From Cladocopium goreaui (taxonomy: Eukaryota > Sar > Dinophyceae > Suessiales > Symbiodiniaceae), in NCBI GenBank assembly GCA_947184155.2, contig CAMXCT020004024.1:389501-453500 (forward strand): a stretch of DNA of 64,000 bases. Reading direction: 5' to 3'. The position numbers and the translations under genes were made by a program. Positions within the stretch are counted from its first letter, which is position 1, and every line of letters starts with the position of its first letter. The notes beneath the pieces are model-generated. The model made no database searches and had not been told where the DNA came from. It worked only from the letters and a program-made list of their open reading frames with translations. Of the stretch, positions 1-11,345 are shown in pieces.

Positions 1-1455
1 GAGTGGTTATTCCTGTGTGCGTAGTTTCTATGCGTTTCTTGAAGCTGTGGTGGCAGATCGCATTGGAAATGGCTGCATGATTGTTGTCATTTGGTGTTGC
101 CACGTTCGTAGATAGGTGCAGGTTTGCTACGGGATGCTGCGAAACGCAGTGTAATGGCTGCATGAATGTTGCATGGGCTATGTTGTGGGGAGGAAGCCGG
201 AGCACGAAACCTTGTGTTTTTTTCCGTGTAAAGTGGCTGCAGCCGGCGATGAAAGGTACCTCGTCTGTGCGGCGGTGCGGCTGCGGTCGTTTCTGTCGCG
301 AATTGTTCCTCCTATGTGTTTTGCAACGAGTGGTTGTTCCTGTGTGCGTAGTTCTATGCGTTTCTTGAAGCTGTGGTGGCAGATCGCATTGGAATGGCTG
401 CATGATTGTTGTCATTTGGTGTTGCCACGTCCGTAGATAGGTGCAGGTTTGCTACGGGATGCTGCGAAACGCAGTGTAGTGGCTGCATGATGTTGCATGG
501 GCTATGTTGTTGGGGAGGAAGCCGGAGCACGAAACCTTGTGTTTTTCCGTGTAAAGTGGCTGCAGCCGGCGATGAAAGGTACCTCGTCTGTGCGGCGGGT
601 GCGGCTGCGGTCTTTTCTGTCGCGAATTGTTCCTCCTATGTGTTTTGCAACGAGTGGTTGTTCCTGTGTGCGTAGTTCTATGCGTTTCTTGAAGCTGTGG
701 TGGCAGATTGCATTGGAATGGCTGCATGATTGTTGTCATTTGGTGTTGCCACGTTCGTAGATAGGTGCAGGTTTGCTACGGGATGCTGCGAAACGCAGTG
801 TAATGGCCGCATGAATGTTGCATGGGCTATGTTGTGGGGAGGAAGCCGGAGCACGAAACCTTGTGTTTTTCCGTGTACAGTGGCTGCAGCCGACGATGAA
901 AGGTACCTCGTCTGTGCGGCGGGTGCGGCTGCGGTCTTTTCTGTCGCGAATTGTTCCTCCTATGTGTTTTGCAACGAGTGGTTGTTCCTGTGTGCGTAGT
1001 TCTATGCGTTTCTTGAAGCTGTGGTGGCAGATCGCATTGGAATGGCTGCATGATTGTTGTCATTTGGTGTTGCCACGTCCGTAGATAGGTGCAGGTTTGC
1101 TGCGGGATGCTGCGAACCGCAGTGTAATGGCCGCATGAATGTTGCATGGGCTATGTTGTGGGGAGGAAGCCGGAGCACGAAACCTTGTGTTTTTCCGTGT
1201 AAAGTGGCTGCAGCCGGCGATGAAAGGTACCTCGTCTGTGCGGCGGTTGCGGCTGCGGTCGTTTCTGTCGCGAATTGTTCCTCCTATGTGTTTTGCAACG
1301 AGTGGTTGTTCCTGTGTGCGTAGTTCTATGCGTTTCTTGAAGCTGTGGTGGCAGATCGCATTGGAATGGCTGCATGATTGTTGTCATTTGGTGTTGCCAC
1401 GTCCGTAGATAGGTGCAGATTTGCTACGGGATGCTGCGAAACGCATTGTAGTGGC
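1..1455. repeat. 324-bp tandem satellite, about 4.5 copies
   Basis: The same block recurs every 324-325 bases; for example the GTTGTCATTTGGTGTTGCCACG motif region recurs near 82, 407, 731 and 1055. Copies differ by a few substitutions and 1-base indels. 324 is divisible by three, so 80-100 codon open frames appear in several frames on both strands. These are repeat by-products, and I call no gene here. The array runs off the left edge of the window. Confidence 0.95.
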
Positions 1456-2360
1456 TGCGTCAAGGTTGCTCGGTGCTGCGGCTGCACGCGTAATACTATT
1501 GTCTTTTGCAGCTGAAGATCGTAAATCGCATTGGAATGGCTTGGTGCAGCGGCTGCATGCGTAATACTATTGTCTTTTGCAGCTGAAGATCGTAAATCGT
1601 ATTGGAATGGCTGCATCAAGGCTGCGAAAGTGAATTGTCAGCAGATTTTCTCAATTTTGGCGCTAATTATTTTCCTTTCAAAATTCCTTTTAAAAAGTGG
1701 TTCAAAATCGTCTTTTTGTCGCTTTGGCGTCGAGATCCAGTTTTGGAGCTGCAATTTCCGACGCCGTTGCACGTAGTTCTATTGTGTTTTGCAACTCAGT
1801 CTCTGCAGATCGCATTGTAGTGGCTGCGTCAAGGTTGCTTGGTGCAGCGGCTGCATGCGTAATACTATTGTCTTTTGCAGCTGAAGATCGTAAATCGTAT
1901 TGGAATGGCTGCATCAAGGCTGCGAAAGTGATTTGTCAGCAGATTTTCCTCAATTTTGGCGCTAATAATTTTCCTTTTAAAATTCCTTTGAAAAAGTGCT
2001 TCAAAATCGTCTTTTTTTCGCTTTGGCGTCGAGATCCGGTTTTGGAGCTGCAATTTCCGACGCCATTGCACGTAGTTCTATTGTGTTTTGCAACTCAGTC
2101 TCTGCAGATCGCATTGTAGTGGCTGCGTCAAGGTTGCTTGGTGCAGCGGCTGCATGCGTAATACTATTGTCTTTTGCAGCTGAAGATCGTAAATCGTATT
2201 GGAATGGCTGCATCAAGGCTGCGAAATGATTTGTCAGCAGATTTTCTCAATTTTGGCGCTAATAATTTTCCTTTTAAAATTCCTTTTAAAAAGTGCTTCA
2301 AAATCGTCTTTTTGTCGCTTTGGCGTCGAGATCCAGTTTTGGAGCTGCAATTCCTGTTGT
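1456..2360. repeat. 299-bp tandem satellite, about 3 copies
   Basis: A unit starting near AATACTATTGTCTTTTGCAG repeats with a 298-299 base period (1563, 1861, 2160), with a short partial copy at 1491. Part of it (TAGTTCTAT..., GCAGATCGCATTG, TGGCTGC) is also found in the neighbouring 324-bp unit. The two satellites therefore share an ancestor or one grew from part of the other. No gene is called. Confidence 0.93.
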
Positions 2361-2369
2361 GATTATGTA

Positions 2370-3165
2370 CAAGAAAGCTTCTCTGTGCAAAAACTTTTTC
2401 TGTAAAAGCTTGCTGTGTGTAAAAGCTTCTCTGTGTGTAAAAGCGTCTCGGTGTAAAAGTTTCTGTGTGTGTAAACGCTTGCCATGTGTAAAAGCACTGT
2501 GCGTAAGTGTTCTGTGTGTAAACGCTTGCTGTGTGTGAAAGCTTGCTGTGTGTAAAAGCTTCTCTGTGTAAAAGCTTGTTGTGTGTAAAAGCTTGTCTGT
2601 TTAAAAAGCTTGTTGTGTGTGTGTAAACGCTTGCCATGTGTAAAAGCACTGTGTGTAAGTGTCCTGTGTGTAAACGCTTGCTGTGTGTGAAAGCTTCTCT
2701 GTGAAGAAGCTTGTTGTGTGTAAAAGCTTCTGTGTGTGAAAGCTTGCTGTGTAAAGCTTCTCTGTGTAAAAGCTTGCTGTGTGTAAAAGCTTCTCTGTTT
2801 AAAAAGCTTGCTGTGTGTGTAAACGCTTGCCATGTGTAAAAGCACTGTGTGTAAGTGTTCCGTGTGTAAATGCCTGCTGTGTTTGAAAGCTTGCTGTGTG
2901 AAAAAGATTTTGTGTGTGTAAAAGCTTGCTGTGTGTAAAAGCCTCTCTGTGTGTAAAAGCGTCTCTGTGCAAAAGCTTCTGTGTGTAAACGCTTGCCATG
3001 TGTAAAAGCACTGTGTGTAAGTGTTCTGGTGTGTAAACGCTTGCTGTGTGTGAAAGCTTCTCTGTGAAGAAGCTTGTTGTGTGTAAAAGCTTCTGTGTGT
3101 AAAAGCTTCTCTGCTTGAAAAGCTTGCTGTGTGTAAAAGCTTCTCTGCGAAAGAACTTGATGTGT
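2370..3165. repeat. AAGCTT-rich minisatellite with higher-order structure
   Basis: Short units of about 14-20 bases built on GTGTGTAAAAGCTTCTCT and GTGTGTAAAAGCTTGCTG are repeated for about 800 bases. A longer block containing CGCTTGCCATGTGTAAAAG recurs near 2478, 2629, 2827 and 2991. Long minus-strand open frames (409 and 608 codons) cross the array, but their product is only Thr/His/Phe/Leu repeats and is not credible as a gene. Confidence 0.92.
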
Positions 3166-3410
3166 GTAGAAGCTTTGTAGTACAAAGTAGTACTGGAACG
3201 TGTTTTGTGCAAGCTTTGTAGTACAAAGTAGTACTGGGAAGTAGTTTGTGCAAGCTTTGTAGTACAAAGTAGTACTGGGGAGTGCTTTGTGCAAGCTTTG
3301 CAGTACAAAGTAGTACTGGGAAGTGTTTTGTGCAAGCTTTGTAGTACAAAGTAGTACTGGGAAGTGGTTTGTGCAAGCTTTTGTAGTAGACATCAGTACT
3401 GGGAAGTACT
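3166..3410. repeat. 41-bp tandem repeat, about 5.5 copies
   Basis: The unit begins GCAAGCTTTGTAGTACAAAG and recurs at 3209, 3250, 3291, 3332 and 3373, an exact 41-base step. The core CTTTGTAGTACAAAG is a near-palindrome. The last copy is degenerate (CAAGCTTTTGTAGTAGACA). It directly follows the AAGCTT minisatellite and shares its AAGCTT core. Confidence 0.93.
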
Positions 3411-3419
3411 TGACATAAA

Positions 3420-4135
3420 AATAGCCAAGAAGAACTTAGCTGACATATGGGAAGACATGGAATGAGATGAGAAGAGCTCAGATGAGATGAGTTGAGATGA
3501 AGTGTGGAGTGTGGAGTGTGGGGTGTGAAGAGTGCAATGTGAAGTGTGAGGAAAGTGTTTGCATTGTACCGGGGTCGCGCGCAGGTCGTGTTCTTGGACA
3601 GCAACACTGCAACAGCTTCGCACAAAGCACGCACGCACGGGCCTGGCTGGCGCACGGCGCATGCAAGTTCCTTAGTAGTAGTACTGGGAAGTGATTCATG
3701 AAAGCTTAGGTGACATATGAGAAGAGATGAGATGAGAAGAGATGAGATGAGAAGAGATGAGCTGGGATAAGGTGAGAAGGGCTCAGATGAGATGAAGTGT
3801 GGAGTGTGAAGAGTGCAGTGTGAAGTGTGGGGCGTGAAGAGTGCAGTGTGAAGTGTGAAGTGTGAAGTTTGGAGTGTGAAGAAAGCAGTGAGGAGTGAGA
3901 AGTGTGAAGTGTGGACTGTGAAGTGTGAAGTGTGGACTGTGAAGTGTGAAGTTTGGAGTGCGAAGAGCGCAGTGTGACGTGTGAAGTGTGGAGTGTGACG
4001 TGTGGAGTGTGACGTGTGAAGTGTGGAGTCTTGAGAGTGCAGTGTGAAGTGTGGAGTGTGAAGTGTGTAATGTGGAGTGTGAAGACTGCAGTGAGAAGTG
4101 CGAAGTGCGAAGTGGAGCTTCAAATGTGACATGCG
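3420..4135. repeat. Purine-rich GAAGTGTG / GATGAGAA low-complexity array
   Basis: Plus strand is strongly G/A/T biased with GAGATGAGAAGAG and GTGTGAAGTGTGGA repeats, interrupted at 3560-3700 by a GC-rich unique stretch. Minus-strand open frames here translate to Ser/His/Thr-rich repeats and are not genes. Confidence 0.85.
3628..3670. repeat. 43-bp GC-rich block duplicated at 4161-4204
   Basis: A GC-rich block containing GGCTGGCGCACGGCGCA and ending GCAAGTTC is present at 3628-3670 and again at 4161-4204 with a few changes. Both copies terminate a purine-rich array, so the duplication may mark the unit of a larger array (about 535 bases). Between 4205 and 4480 I see no further structure apart from a small CCCGC/GCGGG hairpin near 4250. 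Confidence 0.75.
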
Positions 4136-4479
4136 AAACAAGACACCAGTTTCGCAGAGTGCACGCATGCACGGGCTTGGCTGGCGCACGGCGCAGGCAA
4201 GTTCTATAGATGAGAAAGGTCTTATGTATATCTTTAAGGCAACTTCCGCCCCGCCTCGTGCGGGTACTACTGGGAGATAGATGTTAATTTAGATGCAAAA
4301 CTCGCTTCCAGGATTGGCATCAACTAGCTTGAGTGTGGGCTAACTTCGTGGATTTCTCCAAGAGTTTAATAGATCCATAGGTGTAAAATGGGTTAGAACC
4401 CCAACTAACGCTCAGGAATGGCAGAAAGTGTATCCAACCAGGGGTTTGCCAGAAAAAAGTGCTACAATGGAATCTCCAG

Positions 4480-6384
4480 GACTACATCATTTCGCGCATC
4501 CGCAAGAGCAAAACACCACCTAATTTGCCCAAGATGTAGCACAGGAACCCCAAAAAAGGGCTTAACGTTACTTCTGAAACCCTACTAAAATTAAGAAAGA
4601 CAAGCACGAGCTGCATGGCTTTCTAGCGCATCCGCAACGGCACAACACTGCATCATTTCGCGCATCCGCAACAGCGAAACACCACCTAATTTCGTGCCCA
4701 AAACGTAGCACAGGAACCCCACAAAAGGGCCTAACGTTACTTCTGAAACCCTACTAAAATTCAGAAAGACAAGCACGAGCTGCATGGCTTTCTAGCACAT
4801 CCGCAACGGCACAACACTACATCATTTCGCGCATCCGCAACAGCGAAACATCACCTAATTTCGTGCCCAAAACGTAGCACAGGAACCCCACAAAGGGGCC
4901 TAACGTTACTTTTGAAACCCTACTAAAATTCAGAAGGACACGCACGAGCTGCATGGCTTTCTAATGCATCCGCAACGGCAAAATACCACATCATTTCGCG
5001 CATCCGCAAGAGCAAAACACGACCTAATTTCGTGCCCAAAACATAGCACAGGAACCCCCAAAAAAGGCCTAACGTTACTTCTGAAACTCTATACTAAAAT
5101 TGAGACAGACAAGAACGAGCTGCGTGGCTCTCTGGCGCATCCGCCACGGCAAAACACCACATCATTTCGCGCATCCGCAACAGCGAAACACCACCTAATT
5201 TCATGCCCCAAAACGTAGCACAGGAACCCCACAAAGGGGCCTAACGTTACTTCTGAAACCCTACTTCAGAAAGACAAGCACGAGCTGCATAGCCTTCTGA
5301 CGCCTCCGCAACGGCAAAATACCACATCATTTCGCTCATCCGCAACAGCAAAACACCACCTAATTTCGTGCCCAAACATAGCACAGGAACCCCAAAAAAG
5401 GGCCTGACGTTATTTCTGAAACCCTACTACAATTGAGAATTGAGAAAGACAAGCTCCACATCATTTCGCGCATCCGCAACAGCAAAAAACACTACCTAAT
5501 TTCGTGCCCAAGACGTAGCACAGGAACCCCAAAAAAGGGCCTAAAGTTACTTCTGAAACCGTACTAAACTTGAGAAAAACAAGTACGAGCTCCATGGCTT
5601 TCTGACGCATCCGCAACGGCAAAACACTACATCATTTCGCGCATCCGTAACAGCAAAACACCACCTAATTTCGTGCCCAAAACGTAGCACAAGAACCCCA
5701 AAAAAGGGCCTAACGTTACTTCTGAAACCCTACTAAAATTAAGAAAGACAAGCACGAGCTGCATGGCTTTCTATAGCGCATCCGCAACGGCACAACACTA
5801 CATCATTTCGCGCATCCGCAACAGCGAAACACCCCCTAATTTCGTGCCCAAAACGTAGCACAGGAACCCCCAAAAAGGGCCTAATGTTACTTCTAAAACC
5901 CTACTAAAATTGAGAAAGACAAGCACGAGCTGCATGGCTTTCTAAAGCATCCGCAACGGCAAAATACTACATCATTTCGTTCATCCGCAACAGCAAAACA
6001 CCACCTAATTTCGTGCCCAAAACATAGCACAGGAACCCCCAAAAAAGGCCTAACGTTACTTCTGAAACTCTATACTAAAATTGAGACAGACAAGCACGAG
6101 CTGCGTGGCTTTCTGGCGCATCCGCAACGGCAAAACACCACATCATTTCGCGCATCCGCAACAGCAAAACACCACCTAATTTCGTGCCCAAAACGTAGCA
6201 CAGGAACCCCACAAAGGGGCCTAACGTTACTTCTAAAACCTTACTAAAATTGAGAATGACAAGCACGAGCTGCGTGGCTTTCTAACGCATCCGCAACGGC
6301 AAAACACCACATCATATCGCGCATCCGCAACAGCGAAACACCACCTAATTTCATGCCCAAAACGTAGCACAGGAACCCCAAAAA
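4480..6384. repeat. 169-bp satellite, first block (about 12 copies)
   Basis: The anchor GTAGCACAGGAACCCC recurs near 4541, 4710, 4879, 5048, 5220, 5383, 5520, 5689, 5860, 6029, 6200 and 6369. The usual step is 169-172 bases, with one shortened copy (137). Each unit also holds CATCATTTCGCGCATCCGCAA twice in variant form, so the unit may itself be an ancient dimer. Short open frames inside are repeat artefacts. Confidence 0.96.
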
Positions 6385-6870
6385 AGGAGTCAAATGCTGG
6401 GTCTATTTGCTGACATTTGCGGTAAACCTTGTTTTTTGACGTCCGTATGCATTATTTGAAGTCCGTAGCCAAAATTTGGCAACATTTGCGGGAACCATAA
6501 TTTTACCGTAAAATGCGGTGAGCACGAGCGAAAAGTAAGAGGGGCTGATATAAGATTAGGGATCAATCCTGAAGAGATCACGGTTCATCACGTTTTGTCA
6601 CGGTATTTTCGGCAAATGTCAAAATTTCAAGTGGCAAAAAGATGTTTCGTCACGATTTGTCAGGATTTTGAACTACATATGGCCATGATCAACTCGCATG
6701 CGCATCTTCGAAACAAAGGATGTCTGCGTTTTTTCATCGATTTCCGACAAAATCCGGTGGATTGCCGACAGATTCCGACACATGTCACCAAAATCAAGCG
6801 TTAACGTAGATGTAGCCGTATTTTGACTACATTGCTATTTTTGATCTATATGCCGACATCGATTCGCAAG
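6385..6870. other. Non-satellite block inserted in the 169-bp array
   Basis: Satellite sequence stops inside the A-run after GGAACCCC and resumes at GAATTGAGGAAGACAAGCACG. Between them are about 486 bases of unrelated AT-rich DNA rich in TCACG, TTTGTCA and ATTTGCGG motifs. About 30 bases of satellite (GCCTAACGTTACTTCTG and following) are missing at the junction, so it is an insertion with deletion. I see neither terminal inverted repeats nor a target duplication, and no convincing gene. Confidence 0.75.
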
Positions 6871-7540
6871 AGAATTGAGGAAGACAAGCACGAACTGCAT
6901 AACTTTCTAGCGCATCCGCAACAACAAAACATCCACATCATTTCGCGCATCCGCAACAGCAAAACACCACCTAATTTTGTGCCCAAAACGTAGCACAGGA
7001 ATCCCACAAAGGGGCCTAACGTTACTACTTCTGAAACCCTACTAAAATTGAGAAAAACAAGTACGAGCTCCATGGGTTTCTGACGCATCCGCAACGGCAA
7101 AACACTACATCATTTCGCGCATCCGTAACAGCAAAACACCACCTAATTTCGTGCCCAAAACGTAGCACAGGAACCCCAAAAAAGGGCCTAACGTTACTTC
7201 TGAAATCCTACTAAAATTAAGAAAGACAAGCACGAGCTGCATGGCTTTCTAACGCATCCGCAACGGCAAAATACCACATCATTTCGCGCATCCGCAACAG
7301 CAAAGCACCACCTAATTTCGTGCCCAAAACATAGCACAGGAACCCCCAAAAAGGGCGAGCTGCATGGCTTTCTGACGCATCCGCAACAGCAAAACACCAC
7401 CAAATTTCGTAGCACAGGATTCCCAAAAAAGCGCCTAGCGTCACTTCTGAAACCCTAGTAAAATTGAGAAAGACAAGCACGAGCTGCATGGCCGCAACGG
7501 CAAAACACCACATCATTTCGCACATCCGCTACCCTATAGA
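6871..7540. repeat. 169-bp satellite, second block (about 4 copies)
   Basis: Same unit as 4480-6384, with anchors near 6995, 7166 and 7336 and then a truncated, rearranged copy ending near 7530. Indels and partial units are more common here than in the first block, as expected at the edge of an array. Confidence 0.93.
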
Positions 7541-7546
7541 ATAGAA

Positions 7547-7906
7547 GTGGTAGTAGTCCGAAACAAGGGTCAAATGTCTTATTCCCTGGCGCGCTCCCCC
7601 CTTGCGTCTGCCGGGGTCGGCGGATTTTCTCACACTTTTCGTCATGGAGTATTGCAAAGAGTGATGCTGAGCTACTACATGTGTTTAAGAATACACCGCA
7701 CATCAGAAGTGTGCCGTGTCCATTCAAGGACTTTCTCTGAAGGCAAAACTTGTTCAAAGTGCTACTGCATCTATGTACAATCTTTGAAAGAATGCCCCAC
7801 CAATTTTTGCAACATGTCCAATACTCGTTCAAAAGAGTACTGCATCCATTCAAGGACTTTCTTTCCAGGCAGGACTCTTTCAAAGTTTAGCTGCATCTAT
7901 TAACGC
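7547..7906 (+). CDS. Open frame of unknown status with an internal repeat
   Basis: A 119-codon frame is open from GTG 7547 to a TAA at 7904, with no early ATG. A segment around TCCATTCAAGGACTTTCT occurs near 7718 and again near 7847, each followed about 40 bases later by CTGCATCTAT. The 3' half is therefore a diverged direct repeat of about 130 bases. The encoded peptide is Cys/Ser-rich without any domain I recognise. It may be just another repeat that happens to be open. Confidence 0.2.
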
Positions 7907-7915
7907 TTTCTGTTA

Positions 7916-8149
7916 TAAAGCAATGTTACATGTTCTCAAAGAAATACCCCACCATAACCCCCGAAGCGAAAATTTCCAGGTACTTGTATACTTTGTTTCA
8001 ATATGTCAAGCCTAGACAGGAATGTGTACGCATCCAAGATTCCAAGATTCCACCTAAACACTCCTGTGCTACTCTTGGAATCTTGGATTCACCCTAAGGT
8101 TGTACGCGTATGTACGCGTTTTGGCTGTACACGTACGCACGCATATTTG
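7916..8149. other. Unique spacer with a small hairpin
   Basis: No gene seen. Near 8040-8095 there is an inverted repeat, CCAAGATTCC against GGAATCTTGG, separated by about 25-30 bases. The segment bridges the satellite province and the AT microsatellite. Confidence 0.5.
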
Positions 8150-8870
8150 TATATATCAAGAGCTATATATATATTTATTTATTTACATACATACATACAC
8201 ATACACATACACATACACATAGACATAGACATATACATATACATATACGTACATATACATATACATATACATATATATATATATATATATACATTTACAT
8301 ATATATACATTTACACATATATATACATACATAAATAGATATATATTTATACACATACATAAATATATAGATATATATATATTTTTTGTATATACAAACA
8401 TATTCTATATCTATATATATATACATATATATACATATATATATACATATATATATATACATATATACATATATATACATATATATACATATATATATAT
8501 ACATATATATACATATATATATACATATATATATACATATGCATATATATAAACATATATATGTATACATATATATATACATATATTTGCATATATATAT
8601 ACATATTTATACACATAAATATATATATATATATATTTGTATATACATACATATTCTATATATACACATATATATTTACATATATATACATATATATGAA
8701 TATGTATATACACACATATATATATACCTATATACATATCCATACATATATTTATATATACATAAATAGATACATATATATTTGTATATATATATATACA
8801 TATACATGTATGTTTACATATATATATATGTGTGTATGTTTACATATATATATATGTATATATGGTAACC
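8150..8870. repeat. TA / ACATAT microsatellite
   Basis: About 720 bases of TATATACATA-type simple repeats. Frames reading as Tyr/Ile/His repeats on both strands are artefacts. It is followed at 8871-8990 by a short unique stretch (TCAAAGGCCACACAAAAC and following) and more TATA repeats up to about 9060. I see no gene between 8871 and 9150. Confidence 0.97.
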
Positions 8871-9189
8871 CCTTTTCATCAAAGGCCACACAAAACATTA
8901 AAAACCAGTAATAGTTCAAAATCAAGACCCAAAAAATGATCATAAAGCACCGTAAATGCCATGGAAATGACATTAAAGGTAGACCTCGGGGGTACCATAT
9001 ATACATATGCATATTTATATAGATATAGATATAGATGTAAACAACATCTATGAATATGAACAAGTATATGTATATACTGATGAAAATAAATTGTATACAC
9101 TGATGAAAATAAATGTAAACATGAGTTTTAATACAACTAGATGTAATATACATGTATACCTATATTCTATACTTATGCCATGATGGTTG

Positions 9190-9250
9190 TTGGAATTGCC
9201 AATTGATGGATCAGCGGGAATGTATCCTCCAGTGCATCTCTGCCGCACAG
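9190..9250 (+). CDS. Candidate internal exon, cysteine-rich
   Basis: A GC-richer island is open on the plus strand, reading WNCQLMDQRECILQCISAAQ, and ends with CACAG followed by GTTGCG, a plausible GT donor. There is no clear acceptor AG upstream, and no partner exon was identified. The downstream 100 bases carry the TGCCCTCCGGTAATCAAGCATGG end typical of the MITE family in this window. Supported only by composition and the splice-like end. Confidence 0.25.
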
Positions 9251-9330
9251 GTTGCGGGGGGAGAGAGATTTTTTCATGTAGCTAGGTCTGTTGCCTCCAT
9301 GTTTGTCGGCGAAGTCCTACTCATCCCTTT

Positions 9331-9365
9331 GCCCTCCGGTAATCAAGCATGGCGTGCTGGAAAAA
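9331..9365. mobile_element. Solo end of the TACCCTCYGGTAAT miniature element
   Basis: CCCTCCGGTAATCAAGCATGG matches the terminal inverted repeat of the complete copy at 43617-43686, but no opposite end is present nearby. It is a truncated or decayed copy. Confidence 0.5.
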
Positions 9366-9439
9366 ACCTTCATTTAGATTGGGGATTTCCCAGCTATGTT
9401 TCAATACCGAAGGATATCTCCCCATCAAATCCTCATTAA

Positions 9440-10255
9440 ACTATCATTAGATCATCTTAAAACCGCCATTGAATCACCATGAAGTCAAAAGGAATCCTCA
9501 GTTTTTTTTTCGTTGCCCAGGTGCCTTTGGCCTTGCTACACAACACCAAGAGTTGTTTGGTGGGTCTGAAACTTTGGGGTCCCAGCCTGAGCGAGGCATT
9601 TTGGGATTGAGATTTGGTGAAAGGGAATGGTTTTAGTTTGACCAATGAAATCCTTATTCCCTTTAATCAATGAAAGTAGTTGTTTCATCCACTTTTAGTG
9701 AACGGTGAATGAAAGTTGCCAAACATCAACCATTTACCGAGCTATCCACTTTGCGAAGGGATTTGAGGTGGAGATGGCGCCAAATGAGCTGGAGACACAA
9801 ATTTTATCTGAGACTACCCCAGTGTCAGGTCCTGAATTGCGCATTGGTTTTACCTGGTTATTTGATGTTTTGGTTGGGATGAGCCCCATTTGTAACGCCA
9901 ATCGTTGGTTATTGTAGCTCTGGTTACATCCACCTGTTCGAAGTCTTGACAAGTTTTCGTCCATGCTTGGAAAATACAGGCTCCTCATCAAATAGCTACA
10001 CCTCATCTTTTCATGAGAAAACTGCCATCATAAATGAATTTACATGTTCCATTGTCCTATTTCTATTGCCCAACCAATTTACCATTGATTCGTTTCACCC
10101 CTTCCTATCCCATGTGGGTTCGTCTGACGATAGGGTACAGCTAAATCCAATTGGTGAATAATCATTTTCCCATATTTTCCCCTCTGAAATGGCCATTGTA
10201 TGGGCATACTCCATTTTCAGACAGGCCCATACAGACGTGGAATATTCTTAACCAT
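9440..10255. other. Intron-like or intergenic stretch, nothing recognised
   Basis: AT-rich, no repeats of note and no convincing exon. Short open frames at 9705-9917 and 9734-10006 have the base composition of the surrounding DNA. Near 10205 is the dispersed CCATTTTCAGACA motif also found at 18849, 20885, 27636 and 60497. Confidence 0.5.
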
Positions 10256-10880
10256 CATTACCAATTGTTAACCATCATTAACCATCACTAATCATCATTA
10301 ACGATCATTAACCATCATTAACCATCGCTAACCATCATTAACGATCCTTAACCATCATACCCATCGCTAACCATCATTAACCATCGTTAACCAGCGTTAA
10401 CCACGTTTAACCATCATTACCAATCATTAACCATCATTAACCATCACTAATCATCATTAACGATCCTTAACCATCATTAACCATCACTAATCATCATTAA
10501 CAATCCTTAACCATCATTAACCATCGGGAACCATCATTAACGATCCTTAACCATCATTAACCATCGCTAACCATCATCAACGATCCTTAACCATCATTAA
10601 CCAGCGTTAACCATGTTTAACCATCATTAACGATCCCTAACCATTATTAACCATCGTGAACCAGTGTTAACCATGGTTAACCATCATTAACGATCCTTAA
10701 CCATCATTAACCATCGTTAACCATCGTCAACCAGCGTTAACCATGTTTAACCATCATTAACGATCCCTAACCATTATTAACCATCGTGAACCAGTGTTAA
10801 CCATGGTGAACCATCTTTAACGATCCTTAACCATTATTAACCATCGTTAACCATCGTCAACCAGCGTTAACCATCACTAA
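10256..10880 (+). repeat. TTAACCATCATTAACCATC array directly upstream of an exon-like island
   Basis: About 625 bases of degenerate 9-10 base units (TTAACCATC, CTAACCATC, TTAACGATC). Every unit contains TTAAC or CTAAC, which fits the yUnAy branch-point consensus. The array ends about 20 bases before the AG at 10900-10901 that would begin the exon at 10902. Related arrays lie just upstream of the acceptors at 15110, 34445 and 41749. Confidence 0.9.
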
Positions 10881-10901
10881 CCATTCTGCCAGCTTTCCCA
10901 A

Positions 10902-10961
10902 GGTGCAGAGCATCCTAACGTGGAGCGCAAGCTGCGCGAGTTCGCCGCCATTCTGGGTGCG
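10902..10961 (+). CDS. Candidate internal exon, gene unknown
   Basis: A GC-rich island in AT-rich DNA reads GAEHPNVERKLREFAAILGA on the plus strand. It is preceded by CCCAAG and followed by the donor-like GTGGGT at 10962. The charged, helix-like composition is protein-like. The minus strand also has an open frame starting MAANSRSLRSTL, and the GGTTAA array downstream would be the equivalent branch-site array for that strand, so orientation is not certain. It might belong to the gene that contains the SufD exons further right, but no motif proves it. Confidence 0.4.
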
Positions 10962-10989
10962 GTGGGTTTTTCAAGCGCCTTGGATCAAT

Positions 10990-11345
10990 TTTTTTTTGGT
11001 TAATGGACAATCAACAGTTACTTCATGGTCAATAATGTTGATTAGTGGTTAATTAATGGTTAATAAGGTTAAGGGTTATGCTGGTGGATTAATGGTTAAT
11101 GATGGTTACTTAGTGGTTAATAGTGGTCTGGTTGGTGGTTTGGAACATTTTTCCATATATTCGGAATAATCATCCTAACTGACTAATATGTTTCAGAGGG
11201 TTGAAACCACCAACGTAGTGTTGAATACTGGTTGATAATGGCTAATTAGTGGTTAATCATGGTTAATCATGGTTAATCATGGTTGGTAACCAGTGGTTAA
11301 TCAATGGTTAACAATGGTGAATGATATTTACATATCAACAATAGT
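10990..11345 (-). repeat. GGTTAATGATGGTTAA array, inverted relative to 10256-10880
   Basis: Degenerate GGTTAATNN units, the reverse complement of the TTAACC array upstream. The pair brackets the island 10902-10961, so a transcript through the region could fold into a long imperfect stem with the exon in the loop. A MITE-like copy (11128-11216) interrupts the array. Confidence 0.85.
11128..11216. mobile_element. MITE family 2 copy (CTGGTTGGTGGTTT ends)
   Basis: Begins CTGGTTGGTGGTTTGGAACA and ends GGTTGAAACCACCAAC, inverted ends on a roughly 90-bp element. Other copies are at 35614-35712 and 41232-41341. It has no coding capacity, as expected of a non-autonomous element. Confidence 0.7.

Noticed and set aside
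2164..4189. Long minus-strand open frames (409 and 608 codons)
   Set aside because: They translate minisatellite and GAAGTGTG repeats into Thr/His/Phe/Ser repeats; no splice, start or domain evidence.
8003..9153. Tyr/Ile-rich open frames
   Set aside because: TA/ACATAT microsatellite.
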